From contig PBOA01000033.1 of NCBI GenBank assembly GCA_002723415.1, positions 18,576 through 82,575 on the forward strand: 64,000 nucleotides of DNA. The letters are read 5' to 3'. Each line of letters begins with the position of its first letter. The stretch's first letter is position 1. The notes beneath the pieces were generated by a model. It was not told the DNA's origin. It ran no database searches and saw only the letters and a list, made by a program, of their open reading frames with translations. Origin of the DNA: Chloroflexota bacterium. GTDB taxonomy: Bacteria; Chloroflexota; Dehalococcoidia; Lucifugimonadales; GCA-002723415. This document shows, piece after piece, positions 38,606 to 47,862 of the stretch. Both the position numbers and the translations under genes were made by a program.

Positions 38606-40059
38606 TATATCTTATAATCATTCCATTTTTTTGTAACAAGATTTTTAATATCCTCTTGCATAACAATCTCATCTGGCCATTCTTTAGTCCTACCATCTTT
38701 TTTACCTTTTGTTGTTGCATCCAAGCCAATTTTACTTCCATATTTAGGAGTAGTCGTAGCATGATCTAAATCATCTGCAGGCCCTTCTACAATTACCAAA
38801 TCAGTTGCAGGATTAATATTTGTAGCAACTCTCCATGCTACTTCAGACATGTCATGAATATTTGCATAGCTATCAAGAACTATTATAGTTTTAGTTAACA
38901 TTAATAGTCCCAGACCCCATAATGCGTACATCACTTTTCTAGCATGTCCAGGATAAGCTTTTTTAATAGAAACAATTAATATATTATGAAATGCTCCTTC
39001 TGCAGGCATATTTATGTCTACAATTTCAGGTAGTGTCATTTGTAAAGCAGGAAATAATACCTTTGTTGAAGCAGATCCCATATAATAATCCTCACTAGGG
39101 GGTCTGCCAACAACAGTTGTTAAATAAATTGGATTTTTCCTATGAGTAATAGCTGTCAAATGGAATACAGGATACTGATCTTTAGGCGAATAATACCCTG
39201 TGTGATCTCCAAAAGGACCTTCATCTCTAAGTTCTCCAGGAATAACATAACCTTCTAATATATATTCAGAATAAGCAGGGACTTCTAAGTCTACAGTCTT
39301 ACATTTAACCATGTTAACAGACTTCCCACGAAGTATGCCAGAAACAACTATTTCATCCATGTTTGGTGGTATAGGTAAAGATCCAGACCAAACAGTTGTC
39401 GGATCAGCCCCGATAGATATAGCTACTTCAATTTTATTTAGGTTATTTTTTTCAGCTTCACGATAATGCTGAGAACCTACTTTATGAGTTTGCCAATGCA
39501 TACCTGCAGTTGAATGATCATAAATTTGCATCCTGTATGTACCAACATTTCTACGTCCAGTTACAACATCTTTAGTAATTACTAATGGTAAAGTAATATA
39601 TTTGCCAGCATCTAATGGCCAGCATTTCAGAGCTGGTAATATGTTAAAACTAGCCTCAGAACCTAAACATACTACATCCTGACATGGGGCTTTACTTATT
39701 AAATTCGGTTTAGTTCTAGCAACACCAAATAAATTTTTCAGAAGATTTATTTTATTCATAAAACCTTCTGGAGGGCCTTCAACAAGGTTTAACAAACCTC
39801 TAATTTTATCGGAAATTTCATCTATATTATTAACCCCTAATGCCCAAGCCATTCTCTGGTGAGTTCCAAAAATATTAATTAGTATAGGCTCATCATAACC
39901 TTCTACATTTTCAAATAGCAATGCTGGTCCTTGGTCTTTAACTACTCTGTCTACAATTTCAGTTATCTCTAATTCTGGCGAGACTCTTTCTGTGATTCGA
40001 CGTAAATCACCTTTATGATCAAGAAAATCAATAAACTGCCTTATATCATCAAATCTCAT
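38605..40059 (-). CDS. ubiD: UbiD-family decarboxylase
   Basis: GTYRMQIYDHSTAGMHWQTHKVGSQHYREAE, EGPFGDHTGYYSP, YMGSASTKVLFPALQM. Confidence 0.93.
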   Translation of the reverse strand: MRFDDIRQFIDFLDHKGDLRRITERVSPELEITEIVDRVVKDQGPALLFENVEGYDEPILINIFGTHQRMAWALGVNNIDEISDKIRGLLNLVEGPPEGFMNKINLLKNLFGVARTKPNLISKAPCQDVVCLGSEASFNILPALKCWPLDAGKYITLPLVITKDVVTGRRNVGTYRMQIYDHSTAGMHWQTHKVGSQHYREAEKNNLNKIEVAISIGADPTTVWSGSLPIPPNMDEIVVSGILRGKSVNMVKCKTVDLEVPAYSEYILEGYVIPGELRDEGPFGDHTGYYSPKDQYPVFHLTAITHRKNPIYLTTVVGRPPSEDYYMGSASTKVLFPALQMTLPEIVDINMPAEGAFHNILIVSIKKAYPGHARKVMYALWGLGLLMLTKTIIVLDSYANIHDMSEVAWRVATNINPATDLVIVEGPADDLDHATTTPKYGSKIGLDATTKGKKDGRTKEWPDEIVMQEDIKNLVTKKWNDYKI

Positions 40060-40100
40060 TTTAATTAACCTTGCTTAATAACTTAATAAATATATATATA

Positions 40101-41234
40101 CTATTTTAAATTATTTTTTCTAATTTCTGAAGAAGCAATATCTTCACGAAATTGAGTTTCATTTATTGGGAAAAAAATATGCTTGTAATAATTGTCAATT
40201 TTTATATCCTCTAAAGTAATAAATTGACCTTTGTGAATACGACCTGCAACATAAAATTTGCAACCATTATTATCAATTTCCATAATTGACCTATGCATTA
40301 GATCTTCGTCATTCTGATAATATTTTTTATCAAATAATCTAATAGCGGTATCTATACCAATTACAAAATTAGTTCCTTTAAATATCTTAGATTTCATATC
40401 AAATTTACTAGAATTAGTTATTAAAACAGGATATTTATTTTTAAATTGCTTAACTCTTAAATTAAGTTCTTTTTCTAACAAATCATGTTTATCTACATTA
40501 CTAAGCGATATCTCAAAAAAAACATCCGTACCAAACAAAGTTTTTGAAAATTTATAAAGCTCTATATGCCCTTTATGCAAAGGATTAAATGCCCCTGATA
40601 TAATCGCCTTAGGTTTTAAAAAATTATTAACAGTTTTATTATTTACATCTATTAATATACTTTTTATATGATTATTATTTAAAGATTCATGGACGCTAAG
40701 ATATTCTTTATTATATATATTGATATCTTTAGAATCCAAATCTTTACTATTATTATTAAAATCATTTATTGCTTGAACAACATAATAACTAATTAGATTT
40801 TCATATTGGGCCCTAGTTAAAAATTGGTTTGGAAAATTAATGTCATATATAATTAAACCCATAGAATGACATATAGCAATATAAGCCTTTATTTCACCTT
40901 TTTTTTTGTAATAAGTAGGCAAAGCAGCAGTTACACTAACTCCCAAAATATTATTATTACTTCTATTTATTTTAAGTAATGAAGCACGCTCATATGCTTT
41001 TAAAGCCATTAATTCGGCAGTTTTTGAAGAAACATATTTTTCAGGCTTCACACCCAGATATTCATTTAATGAATTACTAGAATAAGGAATAATTATTTCT
41101 ATTACTGTCTTAGAAGCCCCAGGCACGGATAATAATTTTTCAACTGCTTTACTTCCAGACCCAGAAATAGCCAAAACAATTTCCATATCAGCCTCATGCA
41201 GATTTTTAATAATATTTTTTATTTCTTTATGCAT
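40101..41234 (-). CDS. CinA-C/PncC-like domain fused to nucleotidyltransferase (NadD/CTP transferase-like)
   Basis: N-term EIVLAISGSGSKAVEKLLSVPGAS...GVSVTAALP; C-term IISGAFNPLHKGHIELYKFSKTLFG (GxFNPxHxGH). Confidence 0.75.
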   Translation of the reverse strand: MHKEIKNIIKNLHEADMEIVLAISGSGSKAVEKLLSVPGASKTVIEIIIPYSSNSLNEYLGVKPEKYVSSKTAELMALKAYERASLLKINRSNNNILGVSVTAALPTYYKKKGEIKAYIAICHSMGLIIYDINFPNQFLTRAQYENLISYYVVQAINDFNNNSKDLDSKDINIYNKEYLSVHESLNNNHIKSILIDVNNKTVNNFLKPKAIISGAFNPLHKGHIELYKFSKTLFGTDVFFEISLSNVDKHDLLEKELNLRVKQFKNKYPVLITNSSKFDMKSKIFKGTNFVIGIDTAIRLFDKKYYQNDEDLMHRSIMEIDNNGCKFYVAGRIHKGQFITLEDIKIDNYYKHIFFPINETQFREDIASSEIRKNNLK

Positions 41235-41242
41235 GAATTAAT

Positions 41243-42160
41243 TTATTTTTTGAAGCTCTTTACTACTTCTAAAACCCCTTTATTTAATGAGCGTTGAGGA
41301 CTCCATTTTAATATTTTATTTGCTTTTTCAATATTGAGACATACCCTTCTAGCTTCTCCTTTTCTAATATTAGCAAAATTCGGTTCTATATTAACTCCAA
41401 CATGATCACGAACGCTAGAAAATATTTCAAAATCTGAAGTTTCTTTTCCAGAACCCAAATTAAATGTTTGATTATTCCCTATATCTTCCAAAACATTCAA
41501 ATTTGCCTGAACTATATCTTCAATATATATATAGTCTCTAGTCTTATTCCCATCTCCAAATATGATTGGTTGAACACCTTTCAACATTTGTCCGGTAAAA
41601 ATTGATACTACTCCGGCTTCACCAAGCGGATTTTGACGAGGCCCAAACACATTGCCATATCTGAAAATCGTATGTTTAAGGTCACTAGTTTTTGAAAAAT
41701 GCCTAATGTAATTCTCTGCAGTCAATTTGCTTAACCCATATATAGATTTAGGATCTACAGGGTGATCTTCATCCATAGGTAAATAACATGGTTCAGAATA
41801 TACTGCGCAAGTAGAAGCAAATATGATTTTACTTATATTATAATATAGACATAAATTTAAAATATTTAAAGTCCCTACAACATTTATCGAAGCATCATTT
41901 AAAGGATTTTCTTCAGATATCCGTACGCTAGTTTGTGCAGCATGATGACTTATTAAATCTGGCTTTTCAATTTCAAAAATCGTCTTAAGTTGATCTAAGT
42001 CTAGTATATTTATTTTATAAAAATTAGCTAATTTATTTACATTAACCATATCTCCACTAGACAGATCATCAACAATACTAACTTTATGGCCACAGCTAAT
42101 TAATGCATCAACTAAATGTGAAGCAATAAACCCTGCACCACCTGTAATTAATATTTTCAT
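41243..42160 (-). CDS. NAD-dependent epimerase (UDP-glucose 4-epimerase-like)
   Basis: KILITGGAGFIASHLVDALI, YGLSKLTAENYIRHF, RYGNVFGPRQNPLGEAGVVSIF. Confidence 0.9.
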   Translation of the reverse strand: MKILITGGAGFIASHLVDALISCGHKVSIVDDLSSGDMVNVNKLANFYKINILDLDQLKTIFEIEKPDLISHHAAQTSVRISEENPLNDASINVVGTLNILNLCLYYNISKIIFASTCAVYSEPCYLPMDEDHPVDPKSIYGLSKLTAENYIRHFSKTSDLKHTIFRYGNVFGPRQNPLGEAGVVSIFTGQMLKGVQPIIFGDGNKTRDYIYIEDIVQANLNVLEDIGNNQTFNLGSGKETSDFEIFSSVRDHVGVNIEPNFANIRKGEARRVCLNIEKANKILKWSPQRSLNKGVLEVVKSFKK

Positions 42161-42177
42161 GATAACTCCATTTTCAA

Positions 42178-42717
42178 TTATACAAGGTTAATTAATTTTT
42201 TTAATAAAATAGACTTAATAGATAACATAATTAACATACTGACCAAAATAAATAAAACTGCAAACCAACTCCACTCATCTTGTAAACATATACCTAATAT
42301 AGTACCTGCAGCTGGAGGATGCTCAGTATCTGTAATTACCATAATAAAAAATGAAAGAACTACCAGAATAGATATCCATATATCTCTAAATAAAGTATTC
42401 TCTTTATATAATTCATTAAATCCTGTTAATGTAAGTAGTAATATAAAAATACCCCCCATAATTATTGCAACTAAATGCCCTCCAACAACTCTACGTATGG
42501 ATGAAGATATACTTCTTGGGATTATAAATATTGTAAAAGCAGATGAGGCAATAGCTATCACAATTGGAGCTCTCAAAACTATATCCCCTAATAACAATAA
42601 TAAAATAAAAATAGGTATACAAATTCCAATCTGAAAAATGTACCTTCTAGGGTTTGTCAAGAATTTATCATCAAAAAGTTTAATATTAATTTTAAATTTA
42701 TCCAAATATATACCCAT
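42178..42717 (-). CDS. HPP family membrane protein
   Basis: GGHLVAIIMGG, TDTEHPPAAGTILGI HPP motif, multiple TM. Confidence 0.8.
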   Translation of the reverse strand: MGIYLDKFKINIKLFDDKFLTNPRRYIFQIGICIPIFILLLLLGDIVLRAPIVIAIASSAFTIFIIPRSISSSIRRVVGGHLVAIIMGGIFILLLTLTGFNELYKENTLFRDIWISILVVLSFFIMVITDTEHPPAAGTILGICLQDEWSWFAVLFILVSMLIMLSIKSILLKKLINLV

Positions 42718-42815
42718 TATTAGAGTTCAATAATTATTATTTTGCTATATTATATATAAATAATACACATATCTATAGTTTTCAAACCTTTTCTAAAAAA
42801 ATTACTGAGTAAATA

Positions 42816-44255
42816 ATGAATGCCAATTGGGAACCAAAACCAGGTGATAAAGTAATTCGTCACCCTAGAGAAGAACAAATCAAGCCAGTAAGCTTGAAAC
42901 TATCTTCACGTAAAGTAACTTCTAGGGTATTTGCATCTCCACTTTTATTAATCTATTTATTTTCTATACTAATATTTTCAGGTACTCTATTATTAATGCT
43001 ACCCATTTCTAATACACAATCAGAATTTACTTCTTTCATTGATGCATTATATACAGCAACATCAGCAGTGACAGTTACAGGGCTAATTGTATATGATACT
43101 GGTCAATACTGGTCCATATTTGGACAAGCAATAATACTTTTTATGATTTTTACTGGTGGATTAGGGTTTATGAGTTTAGCAACCTTTTTATTAGTTCTAG
43201 TAGGTCAAAAAGTCACTCTTTCTCAAAAATTATTAGTTCGCGAAAGTATTACCTCCGACAACTCTTTACAAATAGGAGGATTGGTTCAAATTACTATTAG
43301 AATAGTGATACTCGCAGTATTTATACAATTCATTGGATTCTTATTTTTATTTTTAAAATATGCTTTTAACTATTCTATTCAAGAAGCCACATGGCTTGCA
43401 ATTTTTCATTCAGTTTCAGGTTTTAATAATGCTGGTTTTATAATATTTTCAGAAACTGACATAAATTCACATGTAAAAAATGACGCCTATTTTACTTGGG
43501 TCATTAACATTCTGAGTATATTAGGTTCTATAGGATTTTGGGTAATAGTAGATTTAATAAAAACCAGACGATTTCGTCCTCTACAGCTCACAACAAAAAT
43601 AGTAATAATTTCTACATTCATTATTATATTCTTAAGTAGTGCCTTCTTTTTTACATCTGAGTTTAATAATAAAAAAACCATTGGAAATATGAATGTTATT
43701 AATAAAATACATCACTCTCTATTTGAGTCAATTAGTGGAAGAACTGCAGGTTTTTCTACTATCGACTTTAATGAAACGAATCCTGCTACTAAATTTTTTT
43801 TCAGTGGAGTTATGTTAATAGGTGGCGCTTCAGGTTCAACAGCTAGTGGGTTAAAAATCAATACTGTAGCCATAATATTCATTGCAGTCTTTTGCACCTT
43901 AAGAGGACAAAACAGAATCACCTCGTTTAAACGTGAAATTCCTATCGAGTTAGTTAAAAAGGCAATTGTTATTTGTGTGCCAAGTATACTCATTCTTTTT
44001 TCACTAATGATAACTTTAATCTTTTTTGACCCAAATTATCTGTTTATTAACACTTTTTTTGAAATCCACTCAGCTTTTGCAAATGTTGGTTTAACAACTG
44101 GAATTAGTGGAAATATATCTACATTTGGAGATATAATTATAATAATATCTATGTTTTTAGGACGTATCGTACCTTTAGCTATAGCATTTCTTATTACAAC
44201 TCAAAATGAATATGAAACATTTAGATACCCTAATGAAAAAATAACAATAGGATAA
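42816..44255 (+). CDS. TrkH/KtrB-family potassium transporter subunit
   Basis: DALYTATSAVTVTGLIVYDTG, HSVSGFNNAGF, GGASGSTASGLKINT, AFANVGLTTGISG selectivity loops. Confidence 0.93.
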   Translation: MNANWEPKPGDKVIRHPREEQIKPVSLKLSSRKVTSRVFASPLLLIYLFSILIFSGTLLLMLPISNTQSEFTSFIDALYTATSAVTVTGLIVYDTGQYWSIFGQAIILFMIFTGGLGFMSLATFLLVLVGQKVTLSQKLLVRESITSDNSLQIGGLVQITIRIVILAVFIQFIGFLFLFLKYAFNYSIQEATWLAIFHSVSGFNNAGFIIFSETDINSHVKNDAYFTWVINILSILGSIGFWVIVDLIKTRRFRPLQLTTKIVIISTFIIIFLSSAFFFTSEFNNKKTIGNMNVINKIHHSLFESISGRTAGFSTIDFNETNPATKFFFSGVMLIGGASGSTASGLKINTVAIIFIAVFCTLRGQNRITSFKREIPIELVKKAIVICVPSILILFSLMITLIFFDPNYLFINTFFEIHSAFANVGLTTGISGNISTFGDIIIIISMFLGRIVPLAIAFLITTQNEYETFRYPNEKITIG

Positions 44256-44283
44256 CAATTAAAAAACTATTAAAGGTGACAAA

Positions 44284-44949
44284 ATGAAAAAACAAGTATT
44301 AGTAATAGGACTTGGAAGATTTGGATCTAGTGTAGTTAGATCACTTTACAATACTGGCAATGATGTATTGGCAATTGACATAGAAGGATCTAGAGTAGCT
44401 GAAATAATGAATCAAGCCACACATGCTCTTACTGCTGATGCAACAAATGAAACAGTCTTAAAAGACTTAGGAGTACAAGATTATGATGCAGCTATAGTTG
44501 CAATTGGTTCAAATATTGTGCCGAGTATTATGGCATCAGTTTTATTAAAAACAATGGGAGTACCTTATATAGTTGCTAGAGCATCTAATGAATTACATGG
44601 TAATACTCTTGAAAGAATTGGAGTTGATAAAATAATTCATGCTGAAAATGAAATGGGAGTTAGACTGGGACATAATTTATTTAATCCTAATGTACAAGAA
44701 TATTTGGAAGTAACCCCAAGTTATGGTATTAGTAAAATGAAAATACCTAATAACTTCATAGATAAAAGCTTGAAAGAATTAGGTTTTTCAAATCCTAGAG
44801 ATAAATATGGGCTTGCAGTTCTAGCTATAAGAAGAAGTGATACAGACATAACATTAAATCCTGATATTAATGACCGATTAAGAGCTGGAGACTGGTTGAT
44901 TTTTGCCGGGAAAGATGAATTAATAGACCAAATAGAAATAGCTGATTGA
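44284..44949 (+). CDS. TrkA/KtrA-type potassium uptake regulator (RCK_N + RCK_C)
   Basis: VLVIGLGRFGSSVVRSLYNTGNDVLAID...; C-terminal TrkA_C segment RAGDWLIFAGKDELID. Confidence 0.92.
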   Translation: MKKQVLVIGLGRFGSSVVRSLYNTGNDVLAIDIEGSRVAEIMNQATHALTADATNETVLKDLGVQDYDAAIVAIGSNIVPSIMASVLLKTMGVPYIVARASNELHGNTLERIGVDKIIHAENEMGVRLGHNLFNPNVQEYLEVTPSYGISKMKIPNNFIDKSLKELGFSNPRDKYGLAVLAIRRSDTDITLNPDINDRLRAGDWLIFAGKDELIDQIEIAD

Positions 44950-44989
44950 TAAAATAAAATTATACAAAAATTAAGGTTATGGTGCTGAA

Positions 44990-45418
44990 ATTTCTCCTTT
45001 ATTAATTTATGTTCAAGGTAATGAATTTGACAAAGAGTTATTAGAAATAGCTTTTAATATTTTGAATCCAAATGAGGATATAATTCATTTAATATATGTT
45101 ATTGAAATGGATCGAAGCCTTCCCATTGATTCTGAGATACCGCCACTTACAGCTAAAGGTGAAAGTACTTTAAAAAACCTAGAATTCCTTGCTAAAAGGT
45201 TGAAATTTAATATTGAAGGACATTTAGTCCAATCTAGAGATATTGGCTCAGCAATAGTTCAAGAATCATTCGAAAAAAATATTAATACTATACTGATTGA
45301 ATTACAAGCAAATCAAATAAATCAATATTATCCTGTAAATAAAACAGCAGAATATTTGTTGAAAAATTCAAAATGCCAGGTAATACTAGTAAAACCAAAA
45401 TTATTAAACAATAATTAA
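44990..45418 (+). CDS. universal stress protein-like; 5' end uncertain (apparent ATT start or N-terminal frameshift)
   Basis: ORF track starts at TTG 45062; in-frame upstream ISPLLIYVQGNEFDKELLEIAFNIL fits the first USP strand/helix, bounded by TAA at 44972. Confidence 0.55.
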   Translation: MSPLLIYVQGNEFDKELLEIAFNILNPNEDIIHLIYVIEMDRSLPIDSEIPPLTAKGESTLKNLEFLAKRLKFNIEGHLVQSRDIGSAIVQESFEKNINTILIELQANQINQYYPVNKTAEYLLKNSKCQVILVKPKLLNNN

Positions 45419-45437
45419 GTCTGGATTAAATTAATAT

Positions 45438-45872
45438 ATGTCTCAAATCAACATGATGGCTAAAATATCAATAATAGGATGTGGAAATTCTGGAGGGTTA
45501 ATTGCTGTTAGTTTTGCAAATATTGGATATCAAATAGATATAATTGATATTAATTATAAGAAATTTAAAACCCTGCCTGAAAATTTAATTTCCGAAGGAT
45601 ATTTAAATCCAATTGTTGCAGATGCTACAAAAATAGAAAACCTCAAAAAAGTAATGGATCCAGAATCTAATATTTGTATAATATTATCAGGAAATGATTC
45701 TAATAATGCGTTAATTTCTCAGATCGTTAAAAATGAATTAAACATTCCAAAAGTAATATGTGAATTGAATGAAGAAATAACCAGTGAGCTATATTTAAGT
45801 TTAGGATTTATAGTAATAAATAAAAATGATTTATTTAAAAAAAATATATTAGATTTATTTGAGAGAGATTAA
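45438..45872 (+). CDS. TrkA-N (RCK_N)-only protein
   Basis: KISIIGCGNSGGLIAVSFANIGYQIDIIDINYKKF, no RCK_C domain. Confidence 0.75.
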   Translation: MSQINMMAKISIIGCGNSGGLIAVSFANIGYQIDIIDINYKKFKTLPENLISEGYLNPIVADATKIENLKKVMDPESNICIILSGNDSNNALISQIVKNELNIPKVICELNEEITSELYLSLGFIVINKNDLFKKNILDLFERD

Positions 45873-46301
45873 ATGTATATCATTATTTTAGGTGCAGGAA
45901 CAATAGGTACTTCTATTGCTGAAATTTTAATAAAAAACCAACATGAAGTTGCAGTAATTGATTCAAATGAAGAAAAGTGTAAGCTAATTGATAATAAACT
46001 AGGAAGTATTAGTGTTTTAGGAAATATATCTTTACCAAATTCATTACTTAACGCAGGTATATCTAGGGCAGACTTATTTATTTCAACTACGAAAAATGAT
46101 GCGAAAAATATGCTGTCATGTCAATTAGCTAAAGATTATTTCAAAGTACAATATACAGTTAGTATTACTCATTCAAAAGAAATTAGTCGCTTATTAGATA
46201 CAATCAATGTAAACTATACAATAAATATTAATGAACATATCACAAATGAGTTGATAGCAAAAATAAAAATGCTTGGATTTAATATAAACGTGAGTAACTA
46301 A
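45873..46301 (+). CDS. TrkA-N (RCK_N)-only protein
   Basis: MYIIILGAGTIGTSIAEILIKNQHEVAVIDSNEEKCKLI; starts directly after the preceding stop. Confidence 0.8.
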   Translation: MYIIILGAGTIGTSIAEILIKNQHEVAVIDSNEEKCKLIDNKLGSISVLGNISLPNSLLNAGISRADLFISTTKNDAKNMLSCQLAKDYFKVQYTVSITHSKEISRLLDTINVNYTININEHITNELIAKIKMLGFNINVSN

Positions 46302-47143
46302 TGAATAAATTAGCCTTTCTAGGCCCAATAGGATCGTACACAAATGAAGCTGCTATTAATTATAATAAAAATTTAGAGCTTATAAATTGCAATTCTATAC
46401 CTCAAGTTATTGAAAAAGTCAGAACGGGTTTAGCAGATGAAGGAATATTACCTATTGAAAATAGTATTGAAGGTCCTGTAACTTCAACAATTGATTTGTT
46501 AATCCAAGAACCTAAATTAAAAATCAAAACTGAAACAGTTATAGCTATCAAACATTGCCTTTTAATAAAGGAACCAACAGAATTAGAAAACATTCAATAT
46601 GTTTATTCGCATCCCCAGGCTTTATCACAATGTAGAAATTTTTTATCTTCTAATTTACCTAAAGCAAAATTAATTGCTTCTTTAAGTACCTCTAATGCAG
46701 TTGAAGAAATGAAAAAATCAAAAGTTACTTCAGCAGCTATAGCTAATCATAAATGTGCATCAATATATAATGTACAGATAATAGCCACCAAAATTAGTGA
46801 TAACGAAAATAATTATACACGTTTTATTGTTTTATCAAATATAGATAATAAACAAACAGGAAAAGACAAAACATCTATTTGCTTTGATTTCCCTCATGAT
46901 TCTCCAGGTATTCTTTATATGGTCTTAGAAAAATTTGCAAAAAGACATATTAACCTAACTAAGATCGAATCAAGACCAAGTAAAACAAATTTAGGAAATT
47001 ATATATTTCTAATAGACCTTGAAGGCCATAAAGATGATGAAATTATCAATGAATGTTTTAATGAAATTAAACCACTAATTTCGATGTTTAAAATATTTGG
47101 CTCATATCCAATATTTAATATGTCAAATATTTCAAAAAATTAA
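46301..47143 (+). CDS. pheA: prephenate dehydratase with ACT domain
   Basis: FLGPIGSYTNEAAI, LPIENSIEGPVTSTIDLL, YSHPQALSQCR, ACT ...LTKIESRPSKTNLGNYIFLIDLEGH. Confidence 0.95.
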   Translation: MNKLAFLGPIGSYTNEAAINYNKNLELINCNSIPQVIEKVRTGLADEGILPIENSIEGPVTSTIDLLIQEPKLKIKTETVIAIKHCLLIKEPTELENIQYVYSHPQALSQCRNFLSSNLPKAKLIASLSTSNAVEEMKKSKVTSAAIANHKCASIYNVQIIATKISDNENNYTRFIVLSNIDNKQTGKDKTSICFDFPHDSPGILYMVLEKFAKRHINLTKIESRPSKTNLGNYIFLIDLEGHKDDEIINECFNEIKPLISMFKIFGSYPIFNMSNISKN

Positions 47144-47502
47144 ATTGCTTTAGTTTGATCTTTTTTTGTATCTATTCCTATATCTTCAATTTCTGAAAAC
47201 AAATCAACTTGATTGTCAATTATTTCTATATCTGTGCTCTTTTGCTTATTAATTTGATTATTAAGATTTTCTACTACTGGCTGCATTACATCTTTAAATT
47301 CTTCAACAACAGGAGTCAAACCTTCTTTCAATATAGATGCAAATTCTTCAGCTCTAGATTTCCAAATCTCACTTTGTTCAGCTAATTCAACTCTAGTTTC
47401 CGAACCTGGTTTAGGGGCAATAAGAATCCCAACAACAGTACCAACTAAGCTTCCAAACATAAATCCTAACATCGAAAACCCTCCATTACCTTTTTTAGAC
47501 AT
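47140..47502 (-). CDS. YtxH-domain protein
   Basis: GFMFGSLVGTVVGILIAPKPGSETRVEL; start set at MSKKGNGG inside ORF 47140..47553. Confidence 0.75.
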   Translation of the reverse strand: MSKKGNGGFSMLGFMFGSLVGTVVGILIAPKPGSETRVELAEQSEIWKSRAEEFASILKEGLTPVVEEFKDVMQPVVENLNNQINKQKSTDIEIIDNQVDLFSEIEDIGIDTKKDQTKAI

Positions 47503-47797
47503 TTTGTTCCTCTGGGTTATTTTTATTATCTTCTTTATCGTTATTTTTAACACCTGTAAAAAATGAAATAAATCTACTTAAACCAAAACCTAGTTTTGTT
47601 CCTTCACCAACGGGATTTATAAATTTTTGTGAAAATTTTGTAGTTATACCATCAACTTGTTCAGAAATACTATCAAATGATTGTAATAGACGCATTATTT
47701 TTTTGAAAGTAAGTAATCCAATAATTAAAATTACTATCGCAACTATAATCAAAACAAAATCACGTATGATACCTAATGTCTGAGCAAATTCATTCAC
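47495..47797 (-). CDS. small single-TM protein, DUF948-like
   Basis: N-terminal TM followed by FDSISEQVDGITTKFSQKF; overlaps downstream YtxH gene. Confidence 0.6.
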   Translation of the reverse strand: MNEFAQTLGIIRDFVLIIVAIVILIIGLLTFKKIMRLLQSFDSISEQVDGITTKFSQKFINPVGEGTKLGFGLSRFISFFTGVKNNDKEDNKNNPEEQNV

Positions 47798-47862
47798 TTT
47801 TCACCTCAACAATTACAATGATTTTATCATTAATAAATTTGCATAACAATCAACATTATGAA

